The notes beneath the pieces are model-generated. The model was not told the origin of the DNA. It searched no databases and saw nothing but the letters and a program-made list of their open reading frames with translations. A stretch of DNA of 37,466 nucleotides from Capnocytophaga cynodegmi DSM 19736 (GTDB lineage Bacteria; Bacteroidota; Bacteroidia; Flavobacteriales; Flavobacteriaceae), in contig NZ_KB900717.1 of NCBI RefSeq assembly GCF_000379185.1, positions 1-37,466 of the forward strand. Reading direction: 5' to 3'. Within the stretch, counting starts at the first letter, position 1; the number at the start of each line of letters is the position of its first letter. The translations under genes and the position numbers were made by a program. This document shows, in pieces, positions 15,589 to 24,747 of this stretch.

Positions 15589-16830
15589 TTATTTCTCAAA
15601 CTCCTTTAATGTACTTATGATAATGTCAATACATTCTTTTAACTGGCTTTCATTCATTACCAAAGGAGGTGCAAAACGAATAATGTTGCCGTGTGTAGGC
15701 TTTGCCAGTAGCCCTTTATCTCGCATACGCAAACAAATGTTCCACACTGTATCGCTTTCTTCTGTATCATTAATAACTACTGCGTTTAACAATCCCTTTC
15801 CACGTACCAAGATTGCAATATTTGAGTTTTTGATGTACTCGCCAATTTCCCTACGGAAGATTTCACCCAATTTTTGAGCGTTTTCAGCTAAGTTTTCATC
15901 TTTGGCAACTTGTAATGCTTCAATCGCAACGGCAGCCGCCACGGGATTCCCTCCGAAAGTACTTCCGTGTTGTCCTGGCTTAATCACCTCCATAATATGG
16001 CTATCGGCAAGTACAGCACTTACTGGATACGCTCCCCCACTGAGGGCTTTACCCAGCACCAACATATCAGGCTTTACATTTTCGTGGTCAACAGCCAATC
16101 GCTTACCTGTACGAGCAATTCCTGTCTGTACTTCATCAGCGATGAAGAGTACATTATGTTTTTCGCAAAGATTTTTAGCACCACTAAGGAAGCCTTCTGA
16201 CGGAACGTACACTCCTGCTTCACCTTGTATGGGCTCTACCAGAAATCCAGCCACGTTCGGATTTTTTGCTAACGTTTGTTCCAATGCTTGTAGGTCATCA
16301 TACGGAATGGTTATAAATCCAGGCGTGTACGGTCCGAAATTTTTTCTCGCATTCTTATCTGACGAGAAAGAAACCACTGTGGTAGTTCGCCCGTGGAAAT
16401 TCTGCTCACAAACTACGATGATGGCTTGGCTTTCTGGCACTCCCTTCTTCTCGTACGCCCACTTTCTGCATATTTTAATGGCAGTTTCTACAGCTTCTGC
16501 CCCTGTGTTCATTGGCAACATTCTGTCAAAACCGAAATACTCAGTTACGTATTTTTCATAAACGCCTAATTTATCGTTGTAAAAGGCACGTGATGTGAGC
16601 GTAAGAGTTTGAGCCTGTTTTGTCATTGCCCCTATAATTCGCGGGTGGCAGTGACCTTGATTTACAGCCGAGTAAGCCGACAAAAAATCAAAATACTTTT
16701 TTCCTTCCAAATCCCATACGTAAACACCTTCTCCTTTGCTTAAAACCACAGGAAGCGGATGATAATTATGTGCTCCGTACTTATCTTCAAGCTCCATCGC
16801 TTTTTCAGATGATAATTTTTCTGTTGTCAT
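15589..16830 (-). CDS. rocD: ornithine aminotransferase
   Basis: Ornithine--oxo-acid aminotransferase (class III, PLP-dependent) converts ornithine and 2-oxoglutarate to glutamate semialdehyde and glutamate, linking arginine and proline metabolism. It is 413 residues, the full family length. Visible hallmarks are [18 protein letters not shown] (107-124), [25 protein letters not shown], the PLP-ring aspartate in FIADEVQTG (D232), and the Schiff-base lysine K261 in [14 protein letters not shown] weak promoter (TTTG, 19 bases, TATCTTGC) lies about 40 bases upstream on the minus strand. The small membrane-protein gene downstream is probably in the same transcript. Confidence 0.95.
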   Translation of the reverse strand: MTTEKLSSEKAMELEDKYGAHNYHPLPVVLSKGEGVYVWDLEGKKYFDFLSAYSAVNQGHCHPRIIGAMTKQAQTLTLTSRAFYNDKLGVYEKYVTEYFGFDRMLPMNTGAEAVETAIKICRKWAYEKKGVPESQAIIVVCEQNFHGRTTTVVSFSSDKNARKNFGPYTPGFITIPYDDLQALEQTLAKNPNVAGFLVEPIQGEAGVYVPSEGFLSGAKNLCEKHNVLFIADEVQTGIARTGKRLAVDHENVKPDMLVLGKALSGGAYPVSAVLADSHIMEVIKPGQHGSTFGGNPVAAAVAIEALQVAKDENLAENAQKLGEIFRREIGEYIKNSNIAILVRGKGLLNAVVINDTEESDTVWNICLRMRDKGLLAKPTHGNIIRFAPPLVMNESQLKECIDIIISTLKEFEK

Positions 16831-16904
16831 ATAATATGTTTCTTTTCTGATAGTTATAAAAAGTTTTGCAAGATATAAAATAATTTGTTTTACACAAAAA
16901 AAAA

Positions 16905-17666
16905 TTACTGATAAGGATTTTCGATATCTAATTTATCCAATTGCACCAGAATATTGCCTATTTTCTCAGTAATATACTTAAAATAACGCTCCCCTTTTTG
17001 TGCATCAGCCAATTTAGGATTACCGATACCTGTATCTGCAGTAACTTTACTCCACTGGCGTTCTGCCCACATCCAACCTTGTGTGAATTCAGTTATTTTG
17101 TGCTTGTTTTCGGCTCCGTCACCAGCTTGTGATAGCGGAAGTACCAAATCAGGACGTAAATACATTAACAGACTGGTTTCCATCTCATCGGCGTGGTCTC
17201 CGATAATGTCAAAATAATTTTTCTTCTCTGGATTTTGAAACCAATTGCATAAAGAAATATACATTTTGGGGAATTTTAGCCCTAATTCACGCAGAATCGG
17301 TTTGAAATCATTTCCTCCGTGGCTATTGAGAATAACAAGTTTGTATATTCCTTGCCGATTTAGGGTTTCGACAATATCAGACAACAAAATAAGTTGTGTA
17401 CTGGGGTTAATATTGATGTCTAACGTGATGTCAGCCTGTCCTGTGTTTACTCCAAAAGGGATAGTTGGTAGTACAATCACCTTACTGCATTGTTCCCACG
17501 CAATCCGAGCCGATTCGGCGGCAATGTATTCCGATTCAATAACATCGGTAGCATACGGAAGATGATAATTATGGGCTTCAGTGGCTCCCCACGGAAGAAT
17601 AGCAACTGAAAAATGAGTATCCTTCACAGCTTTCCAATTGGTTTCAGCCAATATGTAAGGTCGCAT
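16905..17666 (-). CDS. creatininase-family amidohydrolase
   Basis: A 253-residue member of the creatininase/formamide-hydrolase fold. Metal-binding segments are visible: [16 protein letters not shown] (E30, H32, D41), NSHGGND, and HADEMETS. The family includes creatininase and hydrolases of cofactor precursors; the substrate here is unknown. I chose ATG 17666 over an upstream GTG at 17693, because the -7 box TATCTTTG overlaps that GTG, so transcription would begin downstream of it. The gene ends 74 bases before rocD in the same direction, without a clear terminator between them. Confidence 0.85.
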   Translation of the reverse strand: MRPYILAETNWKAVKDTHFSVAILPWGATEAHNYHLPYATDVIESEYIAAESARIAWEQCSKVIVLPTIPFGVNTGQADITLDININPSTQLILLSDIVETLNRQGIYKLVILNSHGGNDFKPILRELGLKFPKMYISLCNWFQNPEKKNYFDIIGDHADEMETSLLMYLRPDLVLPLSQAGDGAENKHKITEFTQGWMWAERQWSKVTADTGIGNPKLADAQKGERYFKYITEKIGNILVQLDKLDIENPYQ

Positions 17667-17692
17667 ATCTGATTTTAATTTTGGTTGAAGCA

Positions 17693-17700
17693 CAAAGATA
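17693..17700 (-). promoter_or_regulatory. -7 promoter element of the creatininase-family gene
   Basis: The minus strand reads TATCTTTG, an exact TAnnTTTG match, 27-34 bases upstream of the chosen ATG. No TTTG box is present at the expected distance, so the promoter is either weak or helped by a regulator. Its position rules out the GTG at 17693 as a start. Confidence 0.45.
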
Positions 17701-17722
17701 TAAAAAATCTAAAATGTTTTTG

Positions 17723-17730
17723 TAATTTTG
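17723..17730 (+). promoter_or_regulatory. -7 promoter element of trpS
   Basis: TAATTTTG matches TAnnTTTG and lies 33 bases upstream of the trpS ATG. No TTTG occurs about 20 bases before it. It stands back to back with the creatininase -7 box, 22 bases away, so the two divergent genes share a compact control region. Confidence 0.5.
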
Positions 17731-17763
17731 TCCACTTTAACAATTTTGAAAATTCACAACAAT

Positions 17764-18732
17764 ATGGCAAGGATATTAACAGGCATACAAAGTACAGGAA
17801 CTCCACACTTAGGAAATATTTTAGGAGCTATCATACCCGCAATACAAATGGCACAGAATCCTCAAAACGATTCTTTTTTGTTTATTGCTGATATGCATTC
17901 ACTTACACAAATCAAAAATGGCGAAGAACTTCGCTCCAACACCTATAGCGTTGCTGCTACGTGGTTAGCCTTTGGGTTGGATTACAATCGGATTGTTTTT
18001 TATCGCCAAAGTGATGTCCCTCAAACAGCGGAACTCACTTGGTATTTGAGTTGCTTTTTCCCATATCAACGACTTACACTAGCACATTCGTTCAAGGATA
18101 AAGCAGACCGCTTGGAAGACGTCAACACAGGGCTTTTCACTTACCCTATGTTAATGGCTGCCGACATTTTACTTTATGATGCAGAAATAGTACCTGTTGG
18201 AAAAGACCAATTACAACATCTTGAAATGGCAAGAGATGTAGCTTCCCGATTTAACCATCAAATGGGAGAAACTTTTGTACTTCCTCAGGCTAAAATTGAG
18301 GAACGCATAATGATAATCCCAGGAACAGACGGAGAAAAGATGAGTAAATCACGAAACAATTTCATCAATATTTTTCTTCCTGAAAAACAACTCCGCAAAC
18401 AAGTAATGGCGATACAAACCGATAGCACTCCATTAGAAGAACCTAAAAACCCCGAAACGTGCAATGTTTTTGCTTTGTATAAATTAATCGCATCTGAAGA
18501 GCAAACACAACAGATGAAAAGCAATTATTTAGCAGGAAACTATGGCTACGGACACGCCAAACAAGCTCTTTTTGAACTTATGTTAGAAAAATTTGCTGAA
18601 CCTCGCCAAAAATTCAACTATTATATGGAAAATTTGGAGGAATTAGACAAAATACTACAAGAAGGAGCATTAAAAGCTCAGAAAACAGCCAACGAAGTAC
18701 TCAAAAGAGTTCGTAAAAAAGTAGGATACTAA
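17764..18732 (+). CDS. trpS: tryptophanyl-tRNA synthetase
   Basis: Class I aminoacyl-tRNA synthetase that charges tRNA-Trp. From ATG 17764 the protein has 322 residues, the standard bacterial length, and starts MARILTGIQSTGTPHLGN; the TPHLGN form of the HIGH signature is at 13-18. The KMSKS loop is at 192-196. Longer non-ATG starts upstream would fall at or before the -7 element at 17723-17730, so ATG 17764 is preferred. It is transcribed divergently from the creatininase-family gene. Eleven bases after its stop the first copy of a palindromic repeat marks the start of the accessory block. Confidence 0.96.
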   Translation: MARILTGIQSTGTPHLGNILGAIIPAIQMAQNPQNDSFLFIADMHSLTQIKNGEELRSNTYSVAATWLAFGLDYNRIVFYRQSDVPQTAELTWYLSCFFPYQRLTLAHSFKDKADRLEDVNTGLFTYPMLMAADILLYDAEIVPVGKDQLQHLEMARDVASRFNHQMGETFVLPQAKIEERIMIIPGTDGEKMSKSRNNFINIFLPEKQLRKQVMAIQTDSTPLEEPKNPETCNVFALYKLIASEEQTQQMKSNYLAGNYGYGHAKQALFELMLEKFAEPRQKFNYYMENLEELDKILQEGALKAQKTANEVLKRVRKKVGY

Positions 18733-18743
18733 TTGAAATATTC

Positions 18744-18829
18744 TCCCACAGATTACACGGATTTACACAGAGAAAAATTATAACAAACCAGATATAAAAA
18801 ATCCGTAATAATCCTTGTAATCTGTGGGA
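18744..18829. repeat. palindromic repeat, copy A (left arm, spacer, right arm)
   Basis: The left arm starts TCCCACAGATTACACGGATT (18744) and the right arm ends TTGTAATCTGTGGGA (18829). The outer 14 bases pair perfectly and the pairing continues imperfectly inward around an AT-rich centre. The tail CAACTACATAAAA follows the right arm, and the next gene's ATG comes 28 bases after the arm. Copy B at 20820-20906 has the same structure and tail. Confidence 0.85.
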
Positions 18830-18857
18830 CAACTACATAAAAACAAAACAAACAACT

Positions 18858-20783
18858 ATGAAAAAGATATATTTAATTATTTTGTTTTTAACTTCATTCT
18901 GTGGTTTTTCACAAACGGAAGAAGAGGTACACAAAGAACTTGAGGAACTTTTCACCAATTGTAAAAACACAAATCCTAATGATATTCTTCCCTTTTATGT
19001 GGATAGAAAATTAGGACTTATGAATAAGAAAACGATGCAAACCCTCGTTAATCCTATCCATACTAATGTTTATATCCAAAGTCTCTCACCAATTAAGGGA
19101 AAAGTGAGTTATGATTTGTTTGTCGAGCATTATTATACATTTTCGGTTGACAACAATTGGAAAATTTCAACTAAAAAAGAAATAAATTACTCTTGTGTTC
19201 TACATTCTCCTCCTTATAAGAAACCAAAATATGAATTTGTACCTTCGGATAAGTTATCAAAAGGGTTTCAGATAAAAAACAGAACTGTATTTTTCGCCAA
19301 AGAATATGAAAGTTGTAACTATTTTGGAGATAATGATGTTTTTAAGTATAAAGGAAAATACTATTTAATTGTATGTAAAAAAGTTGAAGATGGATATTTG
19401 TATGCTATTATAGACCAACAAGGTAATATTTCAGAGCATTTTAATTACAAACATTCGTGGATTGATGTAAACAAATATGCTTCCAATGAAAATGACGTTT
19501 GGCTTACAGTTCAAGACTCGGCAATGAGTAAGGATAAAGTAATAGGCTTTATCAATATGTCAGGAGAAGAAAAATTGAAGAATCAAGTTCCTGATGATAT
19601 TTCTGCCTTAACGGTAATTTTCGGCTACGGAATAGCCAAAAATATTAATAAAGAAAATTATGCTGTTGTGGATTTGGTAAAAATGCAATGGGTTATTCCT
19701 CCACAAGACAAATTGGTTTTCAAAGACTTAATTGTGGACACCGACAAGAAAGTTAATCGGCACGATATTAAAAATCGGGCAAAATGTCATATTCTGATAA
19801 GTACAGATATCTATTCAAAAAGTTTTTATATGGACTTCAGCGGAAAAAAATTCCTTCCGAAAGAGTTTGACAATCAAGAAGAAAACCTAACTCCAGAAAC
19901 ATTTGCCCAAAATAAGATAAAAGACTTCTTTAAAGACTACGATGCGAACACCATTGGCAATATTTTGTATTTCCAACGAGGATTTGACACAGGATACATT
20001 GATGCAGAAACAATGGAAGAAATCGTTCCGCCTTCAGGCAGTCCAATCCTAATACAAGATGAACTTTCTACTCCCAAAATTAAAGGGCAACTTTATTCTC
20101 TCAATGATTTTTTTGAGTTTGAATATCACCCTACAAGTGGTTTGGAACTGAAACGTATTGAAAAAGATGATTTGTTTTCAAAAGTTATTGATGCAGATGT
20201 AACCACTGCATATACTTCAGAAAAACCTAAAAGAGTAACTCCCAACAACAAGAATTTTGAATATGTTGACATCATTACTCATAATGGAAACACCTATGTT
20301 TTAGCACGAAAGTTATCAAAAGAAAATCCTATGATGGGAATTATTGATAAAAAAGAAGAAATTTTGTCTCCATTTGAGTTTGAATACGAAACGATTGAGC
20401 AAAATACGTATGCAAAAGATAATATTTGGTTTCTGACCAAGAAAAAAGGAGAAGAATACAGCCATTTTACGAGTATTTCGGGTGATACAAAAACTCTGTT
20501 TATCAAGGAAATAAAGAAAAAACGATTAGGATACGCCATTGCAGAATCTATAAATAATACAATGGGAGTTATTGACCTTACCACAATGCAATGGGTTATC
20601 GAACCTCAAAAGCAGCTACATTTTTTAGATTTCAGACATACCTCAAAAGAAGAAATTGACATACAAAACACTGAAAACAGAACAAAAGCAACACTATATA
20701 TTCTCGTATATCAAGATGATTGTCAATACTTCATTGATTTGAAAGGCAAAAAGTATATTCCTGAAAAATATTTAAACAAATAA
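18858..20783 (+). CDS. secreted hypothetical protein with a ~300-residue internal duplication (WG-repeat-like)
   Basis: A 641-residue protein with a signal peptide (MKKIYLIILFLTSFCGFSQ). The mature part contains two related halves: VDLVKMQWVIPPQ near 272 matches IDLTTMQWVIEPQ near 573. Each is followed by a similar stretch ending in FYMDFSGKKFLPKEF or YFIDLKGKKYIPEKY. Short strand-turn units such as YAIIDQQGNI and MGIIDKKEEI resemble WG/KWG-type beta repeats, but the match is loose. I see no enzyme motif. It is probably periplasmic or outer-surface. It is bracketed by repeat copies A and B and appears accessory. No TAnnTTTG promoter was seen between repeat and gene. Confidence 0.75.
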   Translation: MKKIYLIILFLTSFCGFSQTEEEVHKELEELFTNCKNTNPNDILPFYVDRKLGLMNKKTMQTLVNPIHTNVYIQSLSPIKGKVSYDLFVEHYYTFSVDNNWKISTKKEINYSCVLHSPPYKKPKYEFVPSDKLSKGFQIKNRTVFFAKEYESCNYFGDNDVFKYKGKYYLIVCKKVEDGYLYAIIDQQGNISEHFNYKHSWIDVNKYASNENDVWLTVQDSAMSKDKVIGFINMSGEEKLKNQVPDDISALTVIFGYGIAKNINKENYAVVDLVKMQWVIPPQDKLVFKDLIVDTDKKVNRHDIKNRAKCHILISTDIYSKSFYMDFSGKKFLPKEFDNQEENLTPETFAQNKIKDFFKDYDANTIGNILYFQRGFDTGYIDAETMEEIVPPSGSPILIQDELSTPKIKGQLYSLNDFFEFEYHPTSGLELKRIEKDDLFSKVIDADVTTAYTSEKPKRVTPNNKNFEYVDIITHNGNTYVLARKLSKENPMMGIIDKKEEILSPFEFEYETIEQNTYAKDNIWFLTKKKGEEYSHFTSISGDTKTLFIKEIKKKRLGYAIAESINNTMGVIDLTTMQWVIEPQKQLHFLDFRHTSKEEIDIQNTENRTKATLYILVYQDDCQYFIDLKGKKYIPEKYLNK

Positions 20784-20819
20784 AGTATCTAAATTTGTAA
20801 AAAATAAAATGCAAAATAT

Positions 20820-20906
20820 TCCCACAGATTTTACAGATTTACACAGATGAATAATTACAACAAATTAACCACAAAAAATCCGCGTTAATCTGTGAAATCT
20901 GTGGGA
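20820..20906. repeat. palindromic repeat, copy B
   Basis: The left arm TCCCACAGATTTTACAGATT begins at 20820. The right arm begins AATCCGCGTTAATCTGTG (20877) and ends AATCTGTGGGA (20906). The spacer is AT-rich. The tail CAACTACATAAAA matches copy A, and the restriction-enzyme ATG lies 29 bases beyond the arm. Confidence 0.85.
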
Positions 20907-20935
20907 CAACTACATAAAATTCAAAACCAAAACCA

Positions 20936-23872
20936 ATGGCTTTATTTCAAAAAACTGTTTTAGTAAAATATACTAACCAAATAAACAAAGAATTGTTATC
21001 AGAAAAGTGGGAACTTTACAAAGCACACTTTCACAATCCGCAAATACAAGAAAACATCTACAATTCAAAAGAAGAACAATACCAAGAAGGCTTTCTTAGG
21101 GATTTGTTTGTGAATATTTTAGGTTACACACTCAATCCTGCCGACAATTTCAACCTTACCACAGAGTATAAAAACATAAAAGACAGCAAAAAAGCAGATG
21201 GTGCCATCATTATCAATCAAAAAGTACGTGCCATTATTGAGCTGAAAGGTACAAATACTACCGACCTTTCTAAAATTGAAGCTCAAGCCTTCGGGTACAA
21301 AAACAACCAACCCGATTGTACCTACGTAATCACTTCCAACTTTGAAAAATTACGGTTTTATATTGATAATGCAGTTGATTTTCTGGAATTCAATTTGTTT
21401 AATTTATCTGAAAATGACTTCAAAAACCTATTTTTGTGTTTGGCTTTCCAAAACATCAGCCAAGATATCCCAAAAAAGATAAAACAAGAGTCTGTAAGTC
21501 AGGAAGAAGCCATCACTAAAAAGCTTTATAAGGATTATTCGGCTTTCAAACAAACACTATTTGTCAGTTTATGCCAACTAAATCCGGATATTGACCAACT
21601 CATATTATTCAAAAAATCACAAAAACTGCTCGACCGCTTTCTGTTTCTCTTTTTTGCTGAAGACAGCTACCTATTGCCTTCAAATTCAGTACGAACCATT
21701 CTAAACCAATGGGACAAGCTCAAAGAACTGGACGCTTACATTCCGCTTTACGAGCGATTTAAGCAATTTTTTGGTTACCTAAACAACGGAAACAAAGAAA
21801 AAGAAATATTCGCTTACAACGGTGGGCTTTTCAAACCTGATGAAATCCTTGAACAGCTCCAAATTGACGATAATCTGCTGTATCAGAACACAAAAAAACT
21901 ATCCGAATATGATTTTAACAGCGAAATTGACGTTAATATCCTTGGGCATATCTTTGAAAACTCCCTCAATGAACTTGATGAGATACAAGCTCAAATTCAA
22001 GGACAAACTATTGACAAAGCACAAACCAAAAGAAAGAAAGACGGCGTCTTCTACACACCAAAGTACATCACAAAATACATCGTTGAGAACACCATTGGCA
22101 AACTTTGCGATCAAAAAAAGCAAGAAATACAGCTAAACGACGAAGATTTTGCTAAAAGTAAGCCAAAAAAGACCAAAGAACAGCTTCTCACCAAGCTAAA
22201 AACCTATCGAGAATGGCTTTTACAGCTCACTATCATTGACCCTGCCTGTGGTAGCGGTGCTTTTTTGAATGAAGCACTCAATTTTTTAATCGCAGAACAC
22301 CAATATTTGGACGAATTGGAGGGCAAACTCTTTGGAGCAAGTATCACTTTCCAAAATGTGGAGAACAGTATCTTGGAAAACAACCTCTTTGGCGTGGATT
22401 TGAATGAAGAAAGCGTGGAAATAGCCAAACTTTCTCTCTGGCTACGCACCGCACAAAGAGGACGTAAGCTCAATGACCTTTCTGCCAACATAAAATGCGG
22501 AAACTCCCTTATCAGTGACCCTGAAGTGGCAGGTGAAAAGGCATTTGACTGGCAAAAAGCCTTCCCCAAAGTGTTTGAGAAAGGAGGATTTGATGTAGTT
22601 ATCGGAAATCCGCCGTATTTAAATTTAACAAAAAATAATACTGAAGAGAAATTTTTGAATTATTATACTCTTTCGTTTAATAGTATAAAGAAAGCAAATT
22701 CTAAGAATATATTTACACTATTTAATGAATTAAGTATTTATATTGCATCAAATAAAGGCTTAGTTTCTTTTATTATTCCTGAAGGATTTCTTAAAACAAG
22801 AAGTTATGAGGATTGTGTATCTATAATGAATAAAAAAGGACAAATAACAAAAGCTATTTACTTTGAAGATTGGGTCTTTGAAGATGCAACAACAGGCAGT
22901 ATTATTTTTGAATATATCAATAATAAAGAAAAAAAAATTCAATTTAGAGAATTTTTATTTAGGAAAAATCACAGTATAATTGAAATAAATAATACTGACA
23001 ACCCAATAGTTTCTAAATATGAAAAACTTAATTTTCCTAATCTTTCTGAAATAGCGGTACTATTTAAGGGAATGGCAGTAAAAGACAGAAGTGATAATAT
23101 TTTTGTCAAAAAACAAAATCACGAAGATATTTTCTTATTAGGAAATTGTATTGACAGATATTTAATCAAAAACAGATTTTATACAAACTATAATAATTTG
23201 ATTATTTCAGGAGGAACTAAAAGTAGAGAGAAATATGATATTTCTCCAAGAATCTTAATAAGGCGAACAGGAAATATTTTATGTTGTACATTTATAGAAA
23301 ATCCTGTATTAACTGAAAGTACATTATACTCCTGCTATCCAAAAAAAGAAAACAATTTTGGATATTATGACATCTATTACATATTAGGAATATTAAATTC
23401 GAAATTATTGACTTATATTGTTCAGCAAAAAATGATAACTAATGAACAAGCTTTTCCACAAATATTAATGGCTGATTTACAATTATTAAAAATACCTAAT
23501 ATCATTATAGATGAACAATTAGAATTTTCTGAAAAAATCAGAAAAATGCTTTCTTTACATAAGGAATTGCGAGAGGTATCGGACAAGTTCAGCCGTATGG
23601 TAGTTAGGAAGTTTGAATTAGGTGATAATTTACCCAAAAAACTGCAAACGTGGCACGAGCTTTCGTTTAAAGAGTTCGTAAAAGAGCTTGGCAAACTAAA
23701 AATAAAGCTAAGTTTGTCGCAAGAAGCCGAGTGGGAAGATTATTTCTTGCAGGAACAGAAAAAAGCACAGCAAATAGCTACCCAAATCACTCAAACCGAT
23801 AAAGAAATCGACCAAATGGTATACAAACTCTACAACCTAACCGAAGAGGAAATAAAAATTGTGGAGTCGTAA
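20936..23872 (+). CDS. type IIG restriction-modification enzyme (Eco57I-like, fused nuclease-methyltransferase)
   Basis: A 978-residue single-chain restriction and N6-adenine methyltransferase. The N-terminal PD-(D/E)xK nuclease shows D88 and E102-L-K104 in IIELKGT. The methyltransferase has motif I DPACGSGAFLNEA (435-447) and the catalytic motif IV NPPY (558-561), followed by a target-recognition region (about 570-870) and a helical C-terminus. Such enzymes both cut and protect their own site without separate partners. Codon and base usage change sharply after NPPY: two sampled 60-base lines in the recognition region are about 17-22% GC, against about 50% before and 42% after. That implies a swapped recognition domain. 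No frameshift was seen. It sits between repeat copy B and a REP array. Confidence 0.92.
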   Translation: MALFQKTVLVKYTNQINKELLSEKWELYKAHFHNPQIQENIYNSKEEQYQEGFLRDLFVNILGYTLNPADNFNLTTEYKNIKDSKKADGAIIINQKVRAIIELKGTNTTDLSKIEAQAFGYKNNQPDCTYVITSNFEKLRFYIDNAVDFLEFNLFNLSENDFKNLFLCLAFQNISQDIPKKIKQESVSQEEAITKKLYKDYSAFKQTLFVSLCQLNPDIDQLILFKKSQKLLDRFLFLFFAEDSYLLPSNSVRTILNQWDKLKELDAYIPLYERFKQFFGYLNNGNKEKEIFAYNGGLFKPDEILEQLQIDDNLLYQNTKKLSEYDFNSEIDVNILGHIFENSLNELDEIQAQIQGQTIDKAQTKRKKDGVFYTPKYITKYIVENTIGKLCDQKKQEIQLNDEDFAKSKPKKTKEQLLTKLKTYREWLLQLTIIDPACGSGAFLNEALNFLIAEHQYLDELEGKLFGASITFQNVENSILENNLFGVDLNEESVEIAKLSLWLRTAQRGRKLNDLSANIKCGNSLISDPEVAGEKAFDWQKAFPKVFEKGGFDVVIGNPPYLNLTKNNTEEKFLNYYTLSFNSIKKANSKNIFTLFNELSIYIASNKGLVSFIIPEGFLKTRSYEDCVSIMNKKGQITKAIYFEDWVFEDATTGSIIFEYINNKEKKIQFREFLFRKNHSIIEINNTDNPIVSKYEKLNFPNLSEIAVLFKGMAVKDRSDNIFVKKQNHEDIFLLGNCIDRYLIKNRFYTNYNNLIISGGTKSREKYDISPRILIRRTGNILCCTFIENPVLTESTLYSCYPKKENNFGYYDIYYILGILNSKLLTYIVQQKMITNEQAFPQILMADLQLLKIPNIIIDEQLEFSEKIRKMLSLHKELREVSDKFSRMVVRKFELGDNLPKKLQTWHELSFKEFVKELGKLKIKLSLSQEAEWEDYFLQEQKKAQQIATQITQTDKEIDQMVYKLYNLTEEEIKIVES

Positions 23873-23900
23873 TACTATTATTTTAATAAAGATTATAAAA

Positions 23901-24385
23901 ACATCCCCCTACCCCCTTCAAAGGGGAATTTTTGTAACTAAAAACACCTAATTTCATTCCCCCTTTGAAGAGAACAGGAGGATGTAAAAAATCTAAAAGA
24001 AAAAACACCTGATTTTATTCCCCCTTTGAAGGGGGCAGGGGGATGTAAACAAATCTAAAAGAAAAAAACACCTGATTTTATTCCTCCTTTGAAGGAAGCA
24101 GGGGGATGTGAACAAATCTAAAGAAAAAACACCTGATTTTATTCCTCCTTTGAAGGAAGCAGGGGGATGTGAACAAATCTAAAGAAAAAACACCTAATTT
24201 TATTCCCCCTTTTGAAGGGGGCAGGGGGATGTAAACAAATCTAAAAGAAAAAAACACCTGATTTTATTCCTCCTTTGAAGGGAGCAGGGGGATGTGAACA
24301 AATCTAAACGAAAAAAACACCTAATTTTATTCCCCCTTTTGAAGGGAGTAGGGGGATGTAAACAAATCTAAAGAAAAAACCACTT
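23901..24385. repeat. REP-like array: seven direct units plus one inverted unit
   Basis: Seven palindromic cores of the form ATTCCCCCTTTGAAGG followed by GGGCAGGGGGATGT begin at 23956, 24017, 24080, 24141, 24202, 24266 and 24329, giving periods of 61-64 bases. The spacer is ACAAATCTAAAAGAAAAAAC and then ACCTGATTTT, with small changes. One core in the opposite orientation opens the array at 23901-23929. Units differ by compensating changes such as CCTCC with GGAAG. No cas genes are nearby and the repeats are palindromic with near-identical spacers, so this is not CRISPR. Confidence 0.9.
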
Positions 24386-24414
24386 GCTTTATCAATATAA
24401 TATTTCTATCTTTG
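24383..24414 (+). promoter_or_regulatory. possible promoter at the end of the REP array
   Basis: CTTG (24383-24386), 20 bases, then TATCTTTG (24407-24414) give an exact -7 box and a -33 box with one mismatch. Transcription would start near 24420 and leave a leader of roughly 330 bases before the gene at 24748. Confidence 0.4.
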
Positions 24415-24506
24415 TCTACAAAGGATTTGTTTTTCATTACAATAACAAAAAATCGAACTACAATAACAACATTTGTTGGGGGAATGCATTGGTTTGTTAG
24501 GGGAAA

Positions 24507-24596
24507 ATGAAAAAACAAGTGTACAAAAGGAAAATCGGAATGTACAAAATAAAAATCCAATGGGGGAATGACTCTCCAGCAGTATTAAAAAACTAA
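24507..24596 (+). CDS. possible 29-residue small ORF
   Basis: From ATG 24507 to TAA 24594-24596 the frame gives a basic peptide beginning MKKQVYKRKIGMYKIKIQW. It has a short internal repeat (VYKRKI and MYKIKI), mirrored by a repeat of TGTACAAAA in the DNA. It lies downstream of a possible promoter. It may equally be a remnant of a larger gene or chance; there is no other support. Confidence 0.15.
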   Translation: MKKQVYKRKIGMYKIKIQWGNDSPAVLKN

Positions 24597-24680
24597 AAAC
24601 AACAGAGGAATTAGAAATATTTTCTATACAAAAAGAAAAAAGTTATATTAATTCACTAAATCTGCAAGGCATAAAACAGA

Positions 24681-24710
24681 AATCCGCGTGAATTTGTGAA
24701 ATCTGTGGGA
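24681..24710. repeat. right half-arm of the palindromic repeat, copy C
   Basis: AATCCGCGTGAATTTGTG followed by AAATCTGTGGGA at 24681-24710 matches the right arm of copy B (20877-20906) with a few changes. No left arm is found nearby on the left side. It ends 37 bases before the ATG at 24748. Confidence 0.75.
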
Positions 24711-24747
24711 GATACAACAGAATATAAACCTTTAAAAAATAAAAGAA

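Noticed and set aside
18744-18829. Palindromic repeat A as the trpS terminator
   Set aside because: The hairpin is long and AT-rich in the centre and has no T-run after the right arm; the same repeat occurs away from gene ends, so I kept it as a repeat.
23901-24385. CRISPR array
   Set aside because: The repeated cores are palindromic, spacers are nearly identical between units, unit length varies by only a few bases, and no cas gene is nearby. It is a REP-like array.
24327-24560. 77-residue minus-strand open frame over the end of the REP array
   Set aside because: It mostly translates the last repeat unit and AT-rich flank on the antisense strand, and shows no protein-like motif.
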